Part shown: one piece after another, positions 48,130-59,745 of the stretch
Position numbering within the stretch: position 1 is the first letter of the stretch
Layout: each line of letters opens with the position of its first letter
Source: Ophioderma brevispina
Taxonomy: Eukaryota; Echinodermata; Ophiuroidea; Amphilepidida; Ophiodermatidae
Assembly: GCA_023653785.1 (NCBI GenBank)
Contig: JAMKCH010002913.1
Span: 1-64,000 of the forward strand
Length of the DNA: 64,000 nt
Reading direction: 5' to 3'
Notes under the pieces: generated by a model
The model's database searches: none
What the model saw: only the letters and a program-made list of their open reading frames with translations
What the model was told of the DNA's origin: nothing
Program-made: the position numbers and the translations under genes

Positions 48130-48450
48130 GCATTTCTATAAGTTCCCCAGAATGACCTATAAAAGTCCAAACAACTCAAGTGGTGGAAGTACGCCTAATT
48201 TGCATAAATCCAAAATGGGCCTTCCAATTTCCTATGTTTTTTACATCCATTTTGGTTATTATAGCGAGTCTAATTGGTTGTTTGCGAAGCTGCCTATAAA
48301 ATGAATATTTTTATTACATAAAATAATTATGATTCTGCTTTAATTTACGGTTGTATATAAAACGTAAACCTACTTGGTGACGCATAACTAATTTGCATAA
48401 TATCAAAATGGCCGCCAATTTTTCAAGATTTTTATTAATCTTTGCTGTAT
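48130..48450 (+). repeat. Repeat R, copy 2 (3' part)
   Basis: This continues repeat R beyond the LINE: AGTTCCCCAGAAT, AAAGTCCAAA, AATTTGCATAAATCCAAAAT and a second AATTTGCATAATATCAAAAT block with GGCCGCCAATT. The minus strand of about 52240-52728 carries the same series without the LINE. No gene is seen. Confidence 0.7.
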
Positions 48451-48951
48451 TTCTTTCCTTATCCTAGATAGCTTTGCAGTACATAAATTTACATTTCATA
48501 AGTGTATTATACTTTACATGCTATACAGAGTAGCTAGACCTTGAATTCAACCCCAAAATGATTGTCATTCTAAATAAACAGTTTGACCTTTATTTGATCA
48601 AACTTTTGTGAAAAAAAATTGGAATGTGACACATCCACTTTGATGGACTTTTTTAAAACTTTATATTCCATATTAATCTATTTTTCTACTCTGACTATCT
48701 CTGGTAACTTGTGTGTGTAAGCCGGTGTGCCTTGTGTAAAACCCATGTGGCTGAAAAGTAGGCACTGTACATTAAAACTATTAATAAATATGCATTTTCT
48801 GGTGGAGAAGACGATTCTAACACCGCCACTGCGTTTGATAGGTGAAGGGTCCCTCTGCCTTCTACTCACCTCATTGGGCGTTTACCTTTCCCTACCTGTC
48901 AACAGTGACCAGACAAATCCAATCCCGCTGCTCCTAAAAGATTCTCCCTAG

Positions 48952-49110
48952 ATTCACCTGGGATCAGGCCACTGTCCTATCTTGGCTATCAGTGACATCA
49001 AGGTCCCACTCCGTCCTTTAGACAAAAAGAGATGGAACTTCAGGAAAGCCAAGTGGCCAAGTTCAAACAACTGATTAGTGAATTGTCATCCAAGGTGCCA
49101 AACCTGGCTT
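48952..49110 (+). pseudogene. LINE endonuclease C-terminal fragment
   Basis: A frame reads IHLGSGHCPILAISDI and later KKRWNFRKAKWP. This is the closing part of the APE-like endonuclease of a non-LTR element, which nicks the target DNA, followed by the usual Trp-Asn-Phe linker. The conserved Ser-Asp-His is here Ser-Gly-His (codons TCA GGC CAC), so the catalytic Asp is lost. A one-base deletion after KWP breaks the frame. It is the upstream part of the element whose reverse transcriptase is at 50132-51500. Confidence 0.72.
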
Positions 49111-50131
49111 CTTAGTCTTCTATCAATGACACATATACCTGACTTTCTGTTCTATGTCCAATGCCCACCAAGCACTAAACATTCAATACTGGATACTGGG
49201 TTCCTACGAGAATCATTTTTTTTACGAATTCCTATCCCACAATGCACCAACGAGTAAGATATGCATCACTTCTGCCATGCACGCTTGCGGTCCTGGAGGG
49301 GGTCGACACAGTGGTGGAGAGTAAAAGAAGAAAGACAGGGTGGGGGCGGGCGGGGGGGTGGGGGCCAAGTTAAACTACGCACACATTTGTGGCGCAAAAA
49401 TTACAAGTCCAATCAAAGAGTCTCTTTACCTGGTAAATTTTTATGTAAGCAAACGTTTTTCGCACAGTTAGATATGACCAAAAATGGCCGTAATGAACCA
49501 AACACCATGAATTATATGCGCTATTGATTTTATCTACTGTACAAATCGTTTGTGCCTTGTGGTGATAAGTAAATTTGGTAAAAATGATTTCCGGTTGAAA
49601 CCCAGGGTCCACGTATTCCAAGAGGCAGACCCCTACCAACCCACCCCGTTGGACAAGGAATGCGACGAGGGGGATTATATCATATCACCTTAACCCATCC
49701 AGGCGCAAGGCCTGAACACCCCGTCCACAAGCTCATCGGGTCGTAGCTGCCCAGTAAGCACGTCATGTACGCTGCAAATGGCAATCGTCTCATCCTGTTC
49801 CAACCAATGGAAATGGCAAGAACACACCCCCACATGCAAAAGCCCACGCTTTGTTCTGTTAACGAAGAGATTTGAAAACAACTCTATTAACCTCTCCACC
49901 GGCCGAGTCCCTGTCTTAACCATTCACCGATAATTAGATCCCGAACATCAACATTTGCAAGAATGTGAAGCAACTGGAATGACAGTAACAGAATTCTGGA
50001 AGCATAAGGCACATGAAGCTGTGCGATGGCTCCCAATTCTTTGCTCTCTACGGTCCTAGGGAGCATCAACAATTCCCTCAAGATGGATGACTCAATGTCA
50101 GGTAATCCTGAAGTCCCAAGAAACCGCCAAG
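49111..50131 (+). pseudogene. Degenerate linker between LINE endonuclease and RT, with G-rich tract
   Basis: This kilobase lies between the endonuclease tail and the first clear RT motif, and no frame is sustained. A G-rich tract sits at about 49337-49366. Minus-strand frames at 49690-49923 and 49887-50210 are shadows of the decayed plus-strand LINE. Confidence 0.5.
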
Positions 50132-51500
50132 CGAGCCAGATTTTACAGACCCATCTCGCTTCTATCTCACACTTATAAGCGCTTGAGAGACTAATACTCA
50201 GTAGGATCAATAACGGTCAAGCAAATCTAACCACTCACCCCAATGGCTTTCACAGTGGTAAGTCAAACAGATCAGATAGCAAAACTTGCAACTTGCCAAT
50301 GATATCGAAACAGCTTCACGAGAAGCAGAAGTTTTGAGCAGTTCTTTATAGTTCTATTATCTGCCACCTATGATACAGTCCTGACCTTATGTCTCTAACC
50401 TAAGCCCTACTCAAATTTTTCCCTTAATGTCAAGTTCATTATACTGCTCATCCCGGATTTTTCGTCCTCGGGACATCAAATGGGCAATGCCATAGGAAAC
50501 CCAAACCTCGGAATGGTGTCCCCCATGTTTATGTCCTTGTACCCAGTCTCTCTTAACTTTTATGTCTCAGATAATGTCGAAGGGGGGAGGTTTCTTGCAG
50601 TACCCTACGCAGACGATACATGTAACTTGGAATAGCTGTGCTGATTCCTGTTGAGGCCTTGGTGCTTCTAAAGGCATCAAAGACCATATCGCACTGTAAG
50701 CCAATTCTTCCCCCGATGCACTTGAAACCAGGCAAAACGCCAAGTATTGTCGGCTTTATTTTCCACCTTGCAAACCAATGTCCTAAATAAAATTAACATC
50801 ACTCTATAGATGGAGAAAAACTGTCACGCGATCCAACCCAAAGACCTTGTCGTCATAATTGAGACCCTCAAAGCCTTACTTCCATCAACACACCAATACA
50901 TCGCTGCCAAGCTCAGTCTCTCGTGTTCCCTCCTCAGAAGGCTCATGGGGGCTGTATGGAGTGCATCCTTTGGACACCTTTTACCACCATCAAACTGTTG
51001 CTTTTTGGCATACTCAACCTGAAATGCCGCACCAGTATGGAGTCACAGGGTACATTCACACAAGATTAATGTCATTCTGAATGCTACATGGAACTTGTTA
51101 AGCGGTTGCCTTTTGCGATGCCTGTAGAACATCTTCCATTCTGTCTGGGCATAGCTCCTGCAAACCTTTGGAGGAATCCTTCAGACGATCTAGGTCGCCA
51201 AGAAGTGGACGAACTGGTAACCCATACCTCCTACCAACACTATTTACGGATCATAGAGAGTTCCATGGAATCACTTTGTCTACCCAATCCTGACACTGCA
51301 GTCGCAGCATTCCCATGGATCATTGTGGACCAACGCCAGATGGTCCGAGCAAGTCGTCTTCTTCTACCTTGAACCTAAAGCAGCCGATCTAGCAAGCCCA
51401 AAGGTTGTTACCTTGATAGGAAAGCATGGTCAAAAACCCAACGAACTCAGAGACCGCACACAATTAAGCCCACGCATTGATGCACTGGAGGTTTTAAGAA
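50132..51500 (+). pseudogene. Jockey/I-like LINE reverse transcriptase and C-terminal region, decayed
   Basis: Motifs in order are FYRPISLLSHTYK followed by LERLILSRI (from 50132), a degraded GFHSGKS block, and YDTV in the first catalytic region. PYADDTCNLE with the YADD box follows at 50606-50617. Then come LLRRLMGAVWSASFGHLLPP and, across a frameshift, AEYAAPVW-like sequence. A PVEHLPFCLGIAPANLWR block characteristic of this LINE group's C-terminal region closes the series. Stops and frameshifts are scattered throughout. The element is distinct in sequence from the CR1/L2-like one at 46.5 kb. A T tract follows at 51529. Clade is inferred from motif style only. Confidence 0.8.
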
Positions 51501-51526
51501 TTCTCCGATTCTCAATTGAAAAACCT

Positions 51527-51528
<2 letters not shown>

Positions 51529-51558
<30 letters not shown>
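51529..51558 (+). repeat. Poly-T tract
   Basis: Nearly 30 T in a row, followed by a second T run at 51566. It marks the right side of the decayed LINE. Confidence 0.85.
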
Positions 51559-51560
<2 letters not shown>

Positions 51561-52239
51561 GAAAGCTTTTTTTTTTGAATTGAAAACTAATTCACGATTA
51601 CAAATTGGATCCCGATTGAATATCTGTTTAATAAACCGTTTGAAGTTCGATAGAACTGGATCCTCGATGAAAACTCGGTGTATCTTGGGGTGGTTGAAAA
51701 AGTTGAGATTCTTTCCTTGGCGAGAATACTACTGCTTTTTTTTAATAAAAAAACATATGTTTTTTTCATGGAAACTAGGAACTAGTATATCGGCGGCGAT
51801 AATCCAGAATTGGCAATTGAAAATCCCAAGGTTTAACAAAATAAAAAACGGTTATCAATTGAAAACCCTGTTTTTATTTTATACAGTTTTTCAATAAAAA
51901 TCAAACGTTTAGGTTTGCATGACATGTGTTTGGTAATGGATATTGGAGAACAACTTTCAATTTTGGTATTGATGCCCCAAAGAGCCAGGAAAAAGTATTC
52001 ACATATTCAACTATTAAAAATGTATCAGAAGGTAATAAAGTTATATTAAATTATAAGATCAAAGATACACTTTTCGACCATGCGCCGCGCGCCGTGCGTG
52101 CGTGTGTGGTGTGTTTGTGTTTGTTTGTCTGTGTTTGTCTTTTTTGTGTGTTTTGACTTGTTTACGATTTGTCTTTAAGGTTTGCCTAAGCGTATATAGC
52201 CAGTGATAGTTAAAACAATCTAAATGTTGTTTTTGGTCT
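51559..52239. other. AT-rich non-coding stretch with GT-rich tract
   Basis: Several TTGAAAA-AACC phrases recur imperfectly at 51518-51880. A GT-rich simple tract lies at about 52100-52155. No gene is seen. Confidence 0.45.
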
Positions 52240-53640
52240 GTAAGTGTAATAATAGATGTATATAACCGATTGAAAGTTTGACATCCAATGCTTCAAAATG
52301 TAGACGGGAGCCATTTTAAATTAGGTATACTTCTACCAAGCATTATAGTGTCTGTATACGACAAATATAATAAAGGCCCTAATAAAGGAAATTTAGGTGG
52401 CAAAATATTATTTTAGATAAGCAATATTACGCAATCAGTGTAAAAATCTTAGAATTGGCGGCATTTTGGGATTTTGCAAAATTAAGATTACACTTCTTTC
52501 AAGCCTGACTGTGTCTGTATAAGCATACAATAGAATTTATTCTAAATATACCAAATTAGGCATTATAGGTGCCAAATAATTATTTTAGAATAAAAATACG
52601 AAAACAAAAAATCCTTGGTAAAAATCATAGGATTGGCGGTCATTTGGATTAATGCAACATTAGTCAATTTCCCCCTTGGATGTTTTCTGGACTTCTAGTA
52701 TGGTATTTCTGGGGACTCTTATAATGCCATTGTGGTGAAAGAATTCTATTGCAATTTTTTTCCAGCTTCACCTAGAATTTAATTATTTTTCTCAGCCTAT
52801 TAATTGCCCCCAGATATTGGGTTTCAAGGTTATCGGGGTCAAAAATTGTATATGTTCTGAATGTGTAAAAAGCATACAATGTGTGTTGCCTGGTCACAGG
52901 ATCCAAAAAGGTATAGTTGTACTAACTACAGCCTAAAGCTTATAGTTTCCGGAGTTTATGGGGGTAAAAACTGTGTAAAAATGGTGAAAATAGTCAATTT
53001 TTGTTTGTACGTGGGTCAAAATTTCAAAGTTGCTTTGCTTCATTTAATATGTGGTGCAAATGTTTCCCTCTTAAAGTATTGGAAATCATGAATTATTTGC
53101 TTATCTGTTTAGCCTTAGTTTTCACTTTATCCAACAACATAGGTCACAGGTCAATAGAATCCAACAGCTGCCAATAGCTGTTGGATTTATTCGCCATTTT
53201 GGTTAATAACCAGACACGTAAGATAGTCAAACTATTCCTATATTTCATTCTATGAGCCAAACCAACAATTTGAAGCACATTTTACCTTTTGACCCCTGTA
53301 CAAACCAAAATTGACTTTTTTTACCATTTTTACAGTTCTTACCCCATAATTCCTAAACTATAAGTCACAGGTAGTATAAACTATACCTTTTTTGAAGCCT
53401 TGTAACCAGACAGACATCTTGGTGTACTTTTCAATACAATCGGAACATTTTAAAAATTTTACCCCTGTGTAACCTTGAAATCCAAGCTGGGGGCCATGAA
53501 AGGGGTGTGGCAAGTGCTTCCATCAATTTTTTTGATTATCAATGTACAAAGTACTTGTGTACCAAAATTCACAATTTTATCCGGATTTGCACACTCACAT
53601 AAGATCTGTTCACTACAGTCCCCCACTACACTGAATTGGC
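52240..53640 (-). repeat. Repeat R, copy 3 (minus strand), LINE-free
   Basis: On the minus strand it starts with GTAGTGGGGGACTGTAGTGA near 53640. It passes TTGATGGAAGCACTTGCCA, is interrupted by a 689-bp foldback element, and resumes at TTAATAGGCTGA. It continues to TTGCAATAGAATTCTTTCAC, CACAATG and then directly to GCATTATAAGAGTCCCCAGA. It therefore shows the uninterrupted LINE target. Beyond this are two copies of a block with GCCGCCAATTCTAAGATTTT, about 210 bases apart. Confidence 0.75.
52806..53494. mobile_element. 689-bp foldback element inserted in repeat R
   Basis: Ends are GCCCCCAG on the left and CTGGGGGC on the right. Each is followed inward by TTGGRTTTCAAGGTTA with minor changes. 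The arms pair over more than 300 bases each. Matching blocks include GGTATAGT followed by ACTA, CTTATAGTTT, TATGGGG-TAA, AAAAATGGT and GTCAATTTT-GTTTGTAC. At the centre is a perfect hairpin AATCCAACAGCT / AGCTGTTGGATT with a 6-base loop (53158-53187). The two other R copies (35225-35240 and 46464-46480) lack it. No coding frame is convincing, and no transposase is present. Confidence 0.82.
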
Positions 53641-53761
53641 TTGATTCTGTAGTCTGTTATTTTCAAAATCCGAAAGGTTTTCTCGTTATTGTAGCCCGAT
53701 TTTCAAAATTGTGTTTCAAATTCAAATTACGCCATGAAATTATGTGATTGGTCGATTGCCG

Positions 53762-53775
53762 GTTGCCATGGCAAC
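53762..53775 (+). promoter_or_regulatory. RFX X-box-like palindrome
   Basis: GTTGCCATGGCAAC is a perfect 14-bp palindrome and a textbook match to the RFX X-box (GTNRCC, 0-3 bases, RGYAAC). A second near-perfect one is at 53918-53931 and a weaker one near 55467. No promoter or start of a known gene is nearby, so function is unproven. X-boxes can also be carried by repeats. Confidence 0.45.
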
Positions 53776-53917
53776 GGTATCAAAAATCCGGCTTCATGGT
53801 TCACTGCGTATTTACCCCCTGCACATGCCACCCAAGTTTCGACCAAGTAGCTTGTTTAGTTATTTAGTTACGTCCGTTCTAGTGTTTAGCCAATCAGAGG
53901 CCTTACGTGGTTACCAT

Positions 53918-53931
53918 GGCAACCAGAGCAA
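53918..53931 (+). promoter_or_regulatory. Second RFX X-box-like site
   Basis: GTTACCATGGCAAC matches the X-box pattern on both half-sites. It lies about 155 bases from the first site with a CCAATCAGAG stretch just upstream (a CCAAT-box-like motif). No gene assignment is possible. Confidence 0.4.
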
Positions 53932-53944
53932 ATATTGACATGAA

Positions 53945-56555
53945 TTTTAAAACTTTGTGACATGGGCTACAATATGATGTGTAACATGTATATACCACTA
54001 TTTAGGAAAATTAAGAAAAATCACTTCAAAGTTCACTGCTTCAGACCCCATACCCCTCCCTTAATGCACAATTCAGTAATGTGCATTGGTTCTTAAGGCG
54101 CAGTAGTCCTCAAGTCCAAACCGAAGAGACGATTCGCTTTGTATGAGCACGTACTATGATTTAGTAAGATCTCGATTCCCTTGGCTGAGTTCAGTAGCTT
54201 TCATTCACCAATGTATTTAGAAAATATACCCCTGGTGTTTGGGTATGATATATGATACCCAGAACACACAAGGTCAGTTCATGTCAATGTATGTACAAGT
54301 ACAACCCACTGAACTGTGTCCTTGGTGGATGAGCATGTTGTACCTCATAGTGACGTGTGGTCCAGTACAAAACGCGAATGAATCATGATCATTAGCCCAA
54401 CGTGTTTGTGTCCTTTAAGTCATTTTTTTCGCTTGTTTAAATTAAAAAAATGAGTCTCTCTACCAAGCCTTCTACTTTCTAGCAGGGAAAACATTGTTCT
54501 GACCGCTCGGGAAAAATCTATACTTCAACATCAGGAATGGAAATAGGAAGATAATACAATTATCAAATAACACATGGACTATAGACGATGCGACATCTGT
54601 ATACAAATTTTGTAAGTAATACCGCGCACAGTATGACTACCCCTAACGGCTTTTGATTTACCTGGGTGAAGTTAAAACGCGGACGGTTTAAGTCGGGGAA
54701 TGCACTCGAAGTTCTTGATTTGTGGGAGCCTACGACTCGGGATTCGGAATACTTCAACACATCTTGAGCATCTCTACTTTGTACCAGTTATCACAGTGCT
54801 TTGGATAAACCGGTGTGAAAGCAGATATAGTCCGGCGGGGATCTAAGTCCGGGGCTCCATAGACGATAACGGAATAAAGCGTGAAACTAATGTTGCGTAA
54901 AGAGTCAAATGAATCGATTACCCTATTGTTCACCATTGTTCCCGGACTATGAGTACGCCGGACAATGGTTACTTCTACACCGGTCCGCTCGGGTATGGCA
55001 TAGTGTGCACGTTCATTTGCGAATACTTTTTGCTGACGGACCCCCAAACGACTTATTGATTGCTATTGTTTTCAGACTCTTGCAAACTTCAATATCATGT
55101 GAGTTGGTTCGCGGTTGGGCAATGTTTTTATTCAAGCAACTCAAAGTTGACCTATATCTTGAAAAGAAGAAGATCAAAATATGTTCCCAAAAATGTTAGG
55201 GCTTGATTAATCAATGTGCGTAACAAAATTGACAAACCCTATGAATAACGGTGGATTCTTAGCTCACAAAGTAAAATCAATGTCCGTAACAACTTGTAAA
55301 ATCCCGTGAATAACCGTGGGTTTTTTTAGGTCGTGGAATGCACGAGCTTTATAAATTTCATGTAGACCTAATTTTGAAGACCTATTTCACATATTTCTTC
55401 AGATGTCACCTATGCTATCGTATATCATCATCTAAAGTTTCAAAATCGGTATAAAGTTTCTCCCTGGTTGTCATGGTAACCGTGCTAGGCCTGTGAATAG
55501 CTCAATTTTTGAACAATCAGACAAACGTAACTCCACTGGGACATCATGTTCACGGACTTTTTAATTGGTTGCCATAACTATAGTAGATCCACAGAATCCT
55601 TGCAGTCCAGATCGGCGATTAGACTGTAAATTAATTCCATCTCCGCTGAGAGGAGACAAAATTTGCTGTTGTTAGTGAATAAAAATCAATGCATATAGCG
55701 TGCAAGCCGGCATCTTTAGATGAAGGCCATGGAGAAAAAAGAATGTTTAATCCCAACACAGTACTTAAAATTACAGTGGTAACTCACCTATTCCCCTTCA
55801 CTGGGAGTGGAGTCACTCTCTTTTGCTAACTTAATCACAATCTACTCATGCAGTGCGTATGTCACAAAGGTCATCGTTTTCTCTCAATGAGTTATCTATT
55901 ACATGATTTTTACAGAAAGGTTACGTTTGCCATGTCTGCAATGCTTAACATCATTAGAACAATAACGCTATATAGGCCTATGTTCATGTTTATGTACAAA
56001 CATCAGCACTAATAACCCATGGAAGGTTTCTCGTTCGATGACCGGCAGTTATTTATGTTCTTTTCAATTATCCCGCGAATCAATTTACGCTTGATTGGGT
56101 ACAGCTTTGAGAAAGTCTCAACCCTTGTCGTATAAAACCATACTCAGATTGACAGTATGCTCTGGCCGTAGAAGAGAATAGTGATACACTATTCTCACAA
56201 ACAGTCGATTCGAAATAACTTTTAGGATTGGAACATTCCCCTCTATGTCGAATACCCCTGGTTACTGAAGCGAATGATGCACTGAGACCGCGAATCTACT
56301 ATTGTTGTTGGTGGCCATATGTGTTCCTGTGGGCTCTGAATGTTCATTTTCCGTTCTCTACGGGAACTTGTTAATCATGATTATGATCGAGCCAAAATAT
56401 GATGGTGCCAATTTTTTCGAGCGTGTGTTATTCATTGTACATGGAAATTAAGTATGACGTCATAATTCAAACTTAGAATACGCCAGTACACAAACAAATC
56501 AACCGTTTTACTTCCTTTTATCATTATATAATACAGGCTCATTGTTAAAAACAAT
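53945..56555. other. Non-coding stretch
   Basis: No exon, RNA gene or repeat boundary is recognised. Overlapping frames on both strands at 54754-55199 show no motif. A third X-box-like sequence GTTGTCATGGTAAC is near 55467. Confidence 0.45.
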
Positions 56556-57576
56556 GAAAACATGCAGCATGCCAGCAAAATTCAAGATGGCGCCCAAATA
56601 TGAAAATTGTTCAAAACGCGGCATATTGGGCCAAATTAATAATTAATGTGAGAAAAAAGCAAGCATATATTTTCAAGGCCATCAGAAACTCTTAGCAAGC
56701 ATTACCTTGCTTTAGATTCAGGATGGTACCTAAATGTCTCCAAAAGTTCCACTAAATTGGCAAAATTTTTGAATAAAGTTACAGTTTGACTAGATATAAT
56801 AATTGTGTGGAAGAAAGTATGCAATTTTATTTTAAGCGCTTCATCAACTCTTGTCAGGCATATATTTAATATCATCTGTCCTTAATTTCAAGATGACAGC
56901 AAATATGGACGTCTCAAATTTCTATAATTAACCATCTGGATATATTTAGTTATATTATCCGGAAATCACGATAAAAGTACGAATTTAAGTATGAAATAAT
57001 ATGACCTTGTCAGTTAGAAGCTCAAGTCTGGTATATTTTCGTTTGTTAATATACTTAAAATGAAAAATTCTGGCAATATGCCTTCCGTTTAAGTTCTTTA
57101 AACCTGCCAAATTGCCATGAATTTGTTATCGCTTGACCAACATCTTGAAATTTAAGCCTGATAACAAATAAAGTAAAATTAATATAATTATCTAGTGATC
57201 AAAAACATGTCTCATACCCCAATTTACACTTTTATAGTAATTTCTTGATGATACGTAACTTTATATAATACAGACATTTATATGGTAATTTGTAAGTTTT
57301 AAAAAGTCTCAAACGGCAGACCTATTGGTCATTATCTGAGATTTCCTCATTGTTTTCAAACCGGGAATGCCAGACACGAGTTTCTAATGGTCAAGAACAC
57401 GCTCTAACACTTTAATATACACATTTTGTAATATTTTTGGGATGATATAAGCAAATATATTATATGTTTAAGGTTTTATCTTCAAATGCGCCCGTTTTGA
57501 CCGTCATCTTGAATTTGAAGACGCTATCAAGATGGAAACGCCAGAAAAGAGTTTGTAATGGTCAAACATATACACT
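56556..57576 (+). repeat. AT-rich stretch with very diverged internal repeats
   Basis: Phrases such as TTCAAGATGGCGCCC, TTCAGGATGGTACCTAAATG and TTCAAGATGACAGCAAATAT recur. GAGTTTCTAATGGTCAAGAA and GAGTTTGTAATGGTCAAACA also recur. Together these suggest an old repeat with a roughly 200-bp period. Copies are too diverged to delimit by eye. Confidence 0.35.
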
Positions 57577-58140
57577 TGGCACAAAAAGTATCTCGGCATG
57601 TTTTCGATCAGTATTGTGCCAAAGTCAGATCATTTTGACAGTTTTCGAAATATACACTTTATTGCCTAGGTCTTGCTCTTTCATTTAACACCTCGCTTGT
57701 AAAAAAAACGTGCAAAATGGCTGAGATAGAGCGTCCGAAAGACGCAAACCCCCCAAACCCAACAGTTGCAGTTTTTGGATTGTTCAATGGTCACTGTCTT
57801 CGCGCTAAAACGGCAATAATAGTGTGTTATGGATTTTACACAAAGAGGGTTTCGACTGAATGAGCGAGAAAGCATGTGGTCAGCGTGTTCGAGTCGCAGT
57901 ACACTGCAAGGCCCATTGAAAAATCCCCAAACTGCAACTTTGGTTTTGGGGGGTTTGCGTCTTTCGGGGCGTTCTATCTCAGTCATTTCTGCACGCTTTT
58001 TACAAGCCAGGTGGTATAAGTGAAAGACAAAAAAAAACCTAGACAATAAAAATGTATAATTTCGAAACTTTCAAAAATGGTTACGACTTTGGCACAATAC
58101 TGCCGAGATAAAAAAAAACAGCCGAGATACTTTTGTGCCA
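57577..58140. mobile_element. 564-bp foldback element
   Basis: The left end is TGGCACAAAAAGTATCTCGG and the right end reads inward TGGCACAAAAGTATCTCGGC. The arms (about 57577-57800 and 57921-58140) pair through CAGTATTGTGCCAAAGTC, TTTCGAAAT-ATAC, TTGTAAAAAACGTGCA, GAGATAGA-CG, CGAAAGACGCAAACCCCCCA and AGTTGCAGTTT. The 120-base middle is unpaired. Open frames on both strands here are mirror images of the stem, not genes. No transposase. The target duplication is not obvious. Confidence 0.85.
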
Positions 58141-58449
58141 GCTGGTATTTCTACAGCCCTAAAATTTCAGTGAAATTTTCGTCTGGTTGTGGTACCTTGA
58201 GAGTTTATATCGGAATTATTTTACATGACGTCTATTAATGGCCATAAATAATATTATATAATTGCCTCAGGAAATTTGGGCCACCATCGATTTTTTGGAT
58301 TAAGTGGTTAATGTCATATTGGGCAATAAAAATGAAGGAAATAAACACGAAAGGAACCCTGGGAACGGTCCTCTATTACATTTAAGGCCCTGAACTTATA
58401 GTTACTAGACTCCACTGCTCGATCATTAGGGACTGGGCAATTTCGGAGG

Positions 58450-59745
58450 AAAACGCTGGTTGGGCAATTAAAACATGACAGGGACACCAGCCAAAGATCA
58501 TAAATGTTGTTCACGAAAAAATGTGCCATTATTATTTTTGTTACAAGCTGGCCATACCATGTCAGAATTCAAGTGCTCATATGTTAGGTTCTCATAGAGT
58601 TGTTTGCCAAAAAATACAAATTTAGTTTTCTTTTGGCTTTTTGGGCCAAAAAAAAGATGATTTTGGACCAAAAATATGATTTTGAGATTTGATGTATTTG
58701 ATATCTTCAAAAGACACGATTTATCAGAAAATTACCACTGTTAAGTAATTTGGACTATATTAGTCTTTTAAATAACAAATGAAAGCTAATTAAAATAAAG
58801 GAGAAAAAGCAGTCCAGAGCCATTTAAGGTCATCTTTTCTAAAAATATTGTTTATTGGAACTTATGATGCACATAACATGTTTAAAGTAAAGCCACAACA
58901 AAGCATCAAAAACACATTACACCGTCTGTTGACCTAAAGTGTGAATGTTTTTACTTTAAGTAGAAATTACAGTTATGAATAACTTTAAAGGGGCAATCTA
59001 AGATATGTTACAATGATTGTATATTCCAGCGATGAACTATTCACATATGATTTTGGTCCGAAAATTTGATTTTCTGATTTCATGTATGTATTGCGGAACT
59101 AGAAGAAGTAATTTTAGATGAAATGAAAGTCAGTTTTAACAAATATGGGCTATATTAGTCTTTTTTTGTAGTCAAATTAAACTAATTAATGTAGTAAAAA
59201 ACAAAGTGAAAAATAAAAGCCATTTGGCCACGCGCACTATGTTTAAGAGTCAGGTTTCTTCACAAATAGTGTTTATTTCAACTATGAGGTACATGTAACA
59301 TGTTAAAAGTAACCACAAAAGCATAAAAAACACATTAACACAGGTTATTTTGACCCTTAAAGTGTGAATTTGTTATTTAAGTAGAAATTACAGTAGTGTT
59401 AACTTTAAAGGGGGAAATCCTGGATATGGTTACAAATGACTGCTATGATCACGGCTTTGACATTCATTATAGGGATTTTCTGATTTCAGTGTTTTTGTTA
59501 GGTCTATATTATATTATAATTAACAAATAATGATAGTTTAAGTACAAAAATAAAAAGAAGAAAAGATAAAAAACATTCCAGGCGCATTAAGGTCATTTTT
59601 CTCAACATAACTGTATAATTGAACAATGATGTTTAGCAAACATGGTTTAAGTAAGCCAAAAATCATTTGTAAACTGTTTAAAACAGTTTTGACTGTCCTA
59701 AAATACAAGCTCTCACTTTTAATTAGAAATGAAGCTGTGTTACCT
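58450..59745 (+). repeat. Left arm of a 5.3-kb inverted-repeat structure; ~420-bp tandem units
   Basis: Three direct units (about 58565-58990, 58990-59410 and 59410-59745) share several phrases. These are GATTTT-GGACC, ATATTAGTCTTT, AATAAAAG or AATAAAGG with AGCCATTT, AACATGTTTAAAGTAA, AACACATTA, AAGTGTGAAT, AAGTAGAAATTACAGT and AACTTTAAAGGGG. An outer lead-in (58450-58565) and the units recur inverted at 62860-63765. No coding capacity is seen. Confidence 0.85.

Noticed and set aside
57681..58046. A 121-codon minus-strand frame
   Set aside because: It spans the stem of the foldback element, with a mirror-image frame on the plus strand, so it is explained by the inverted repeat.
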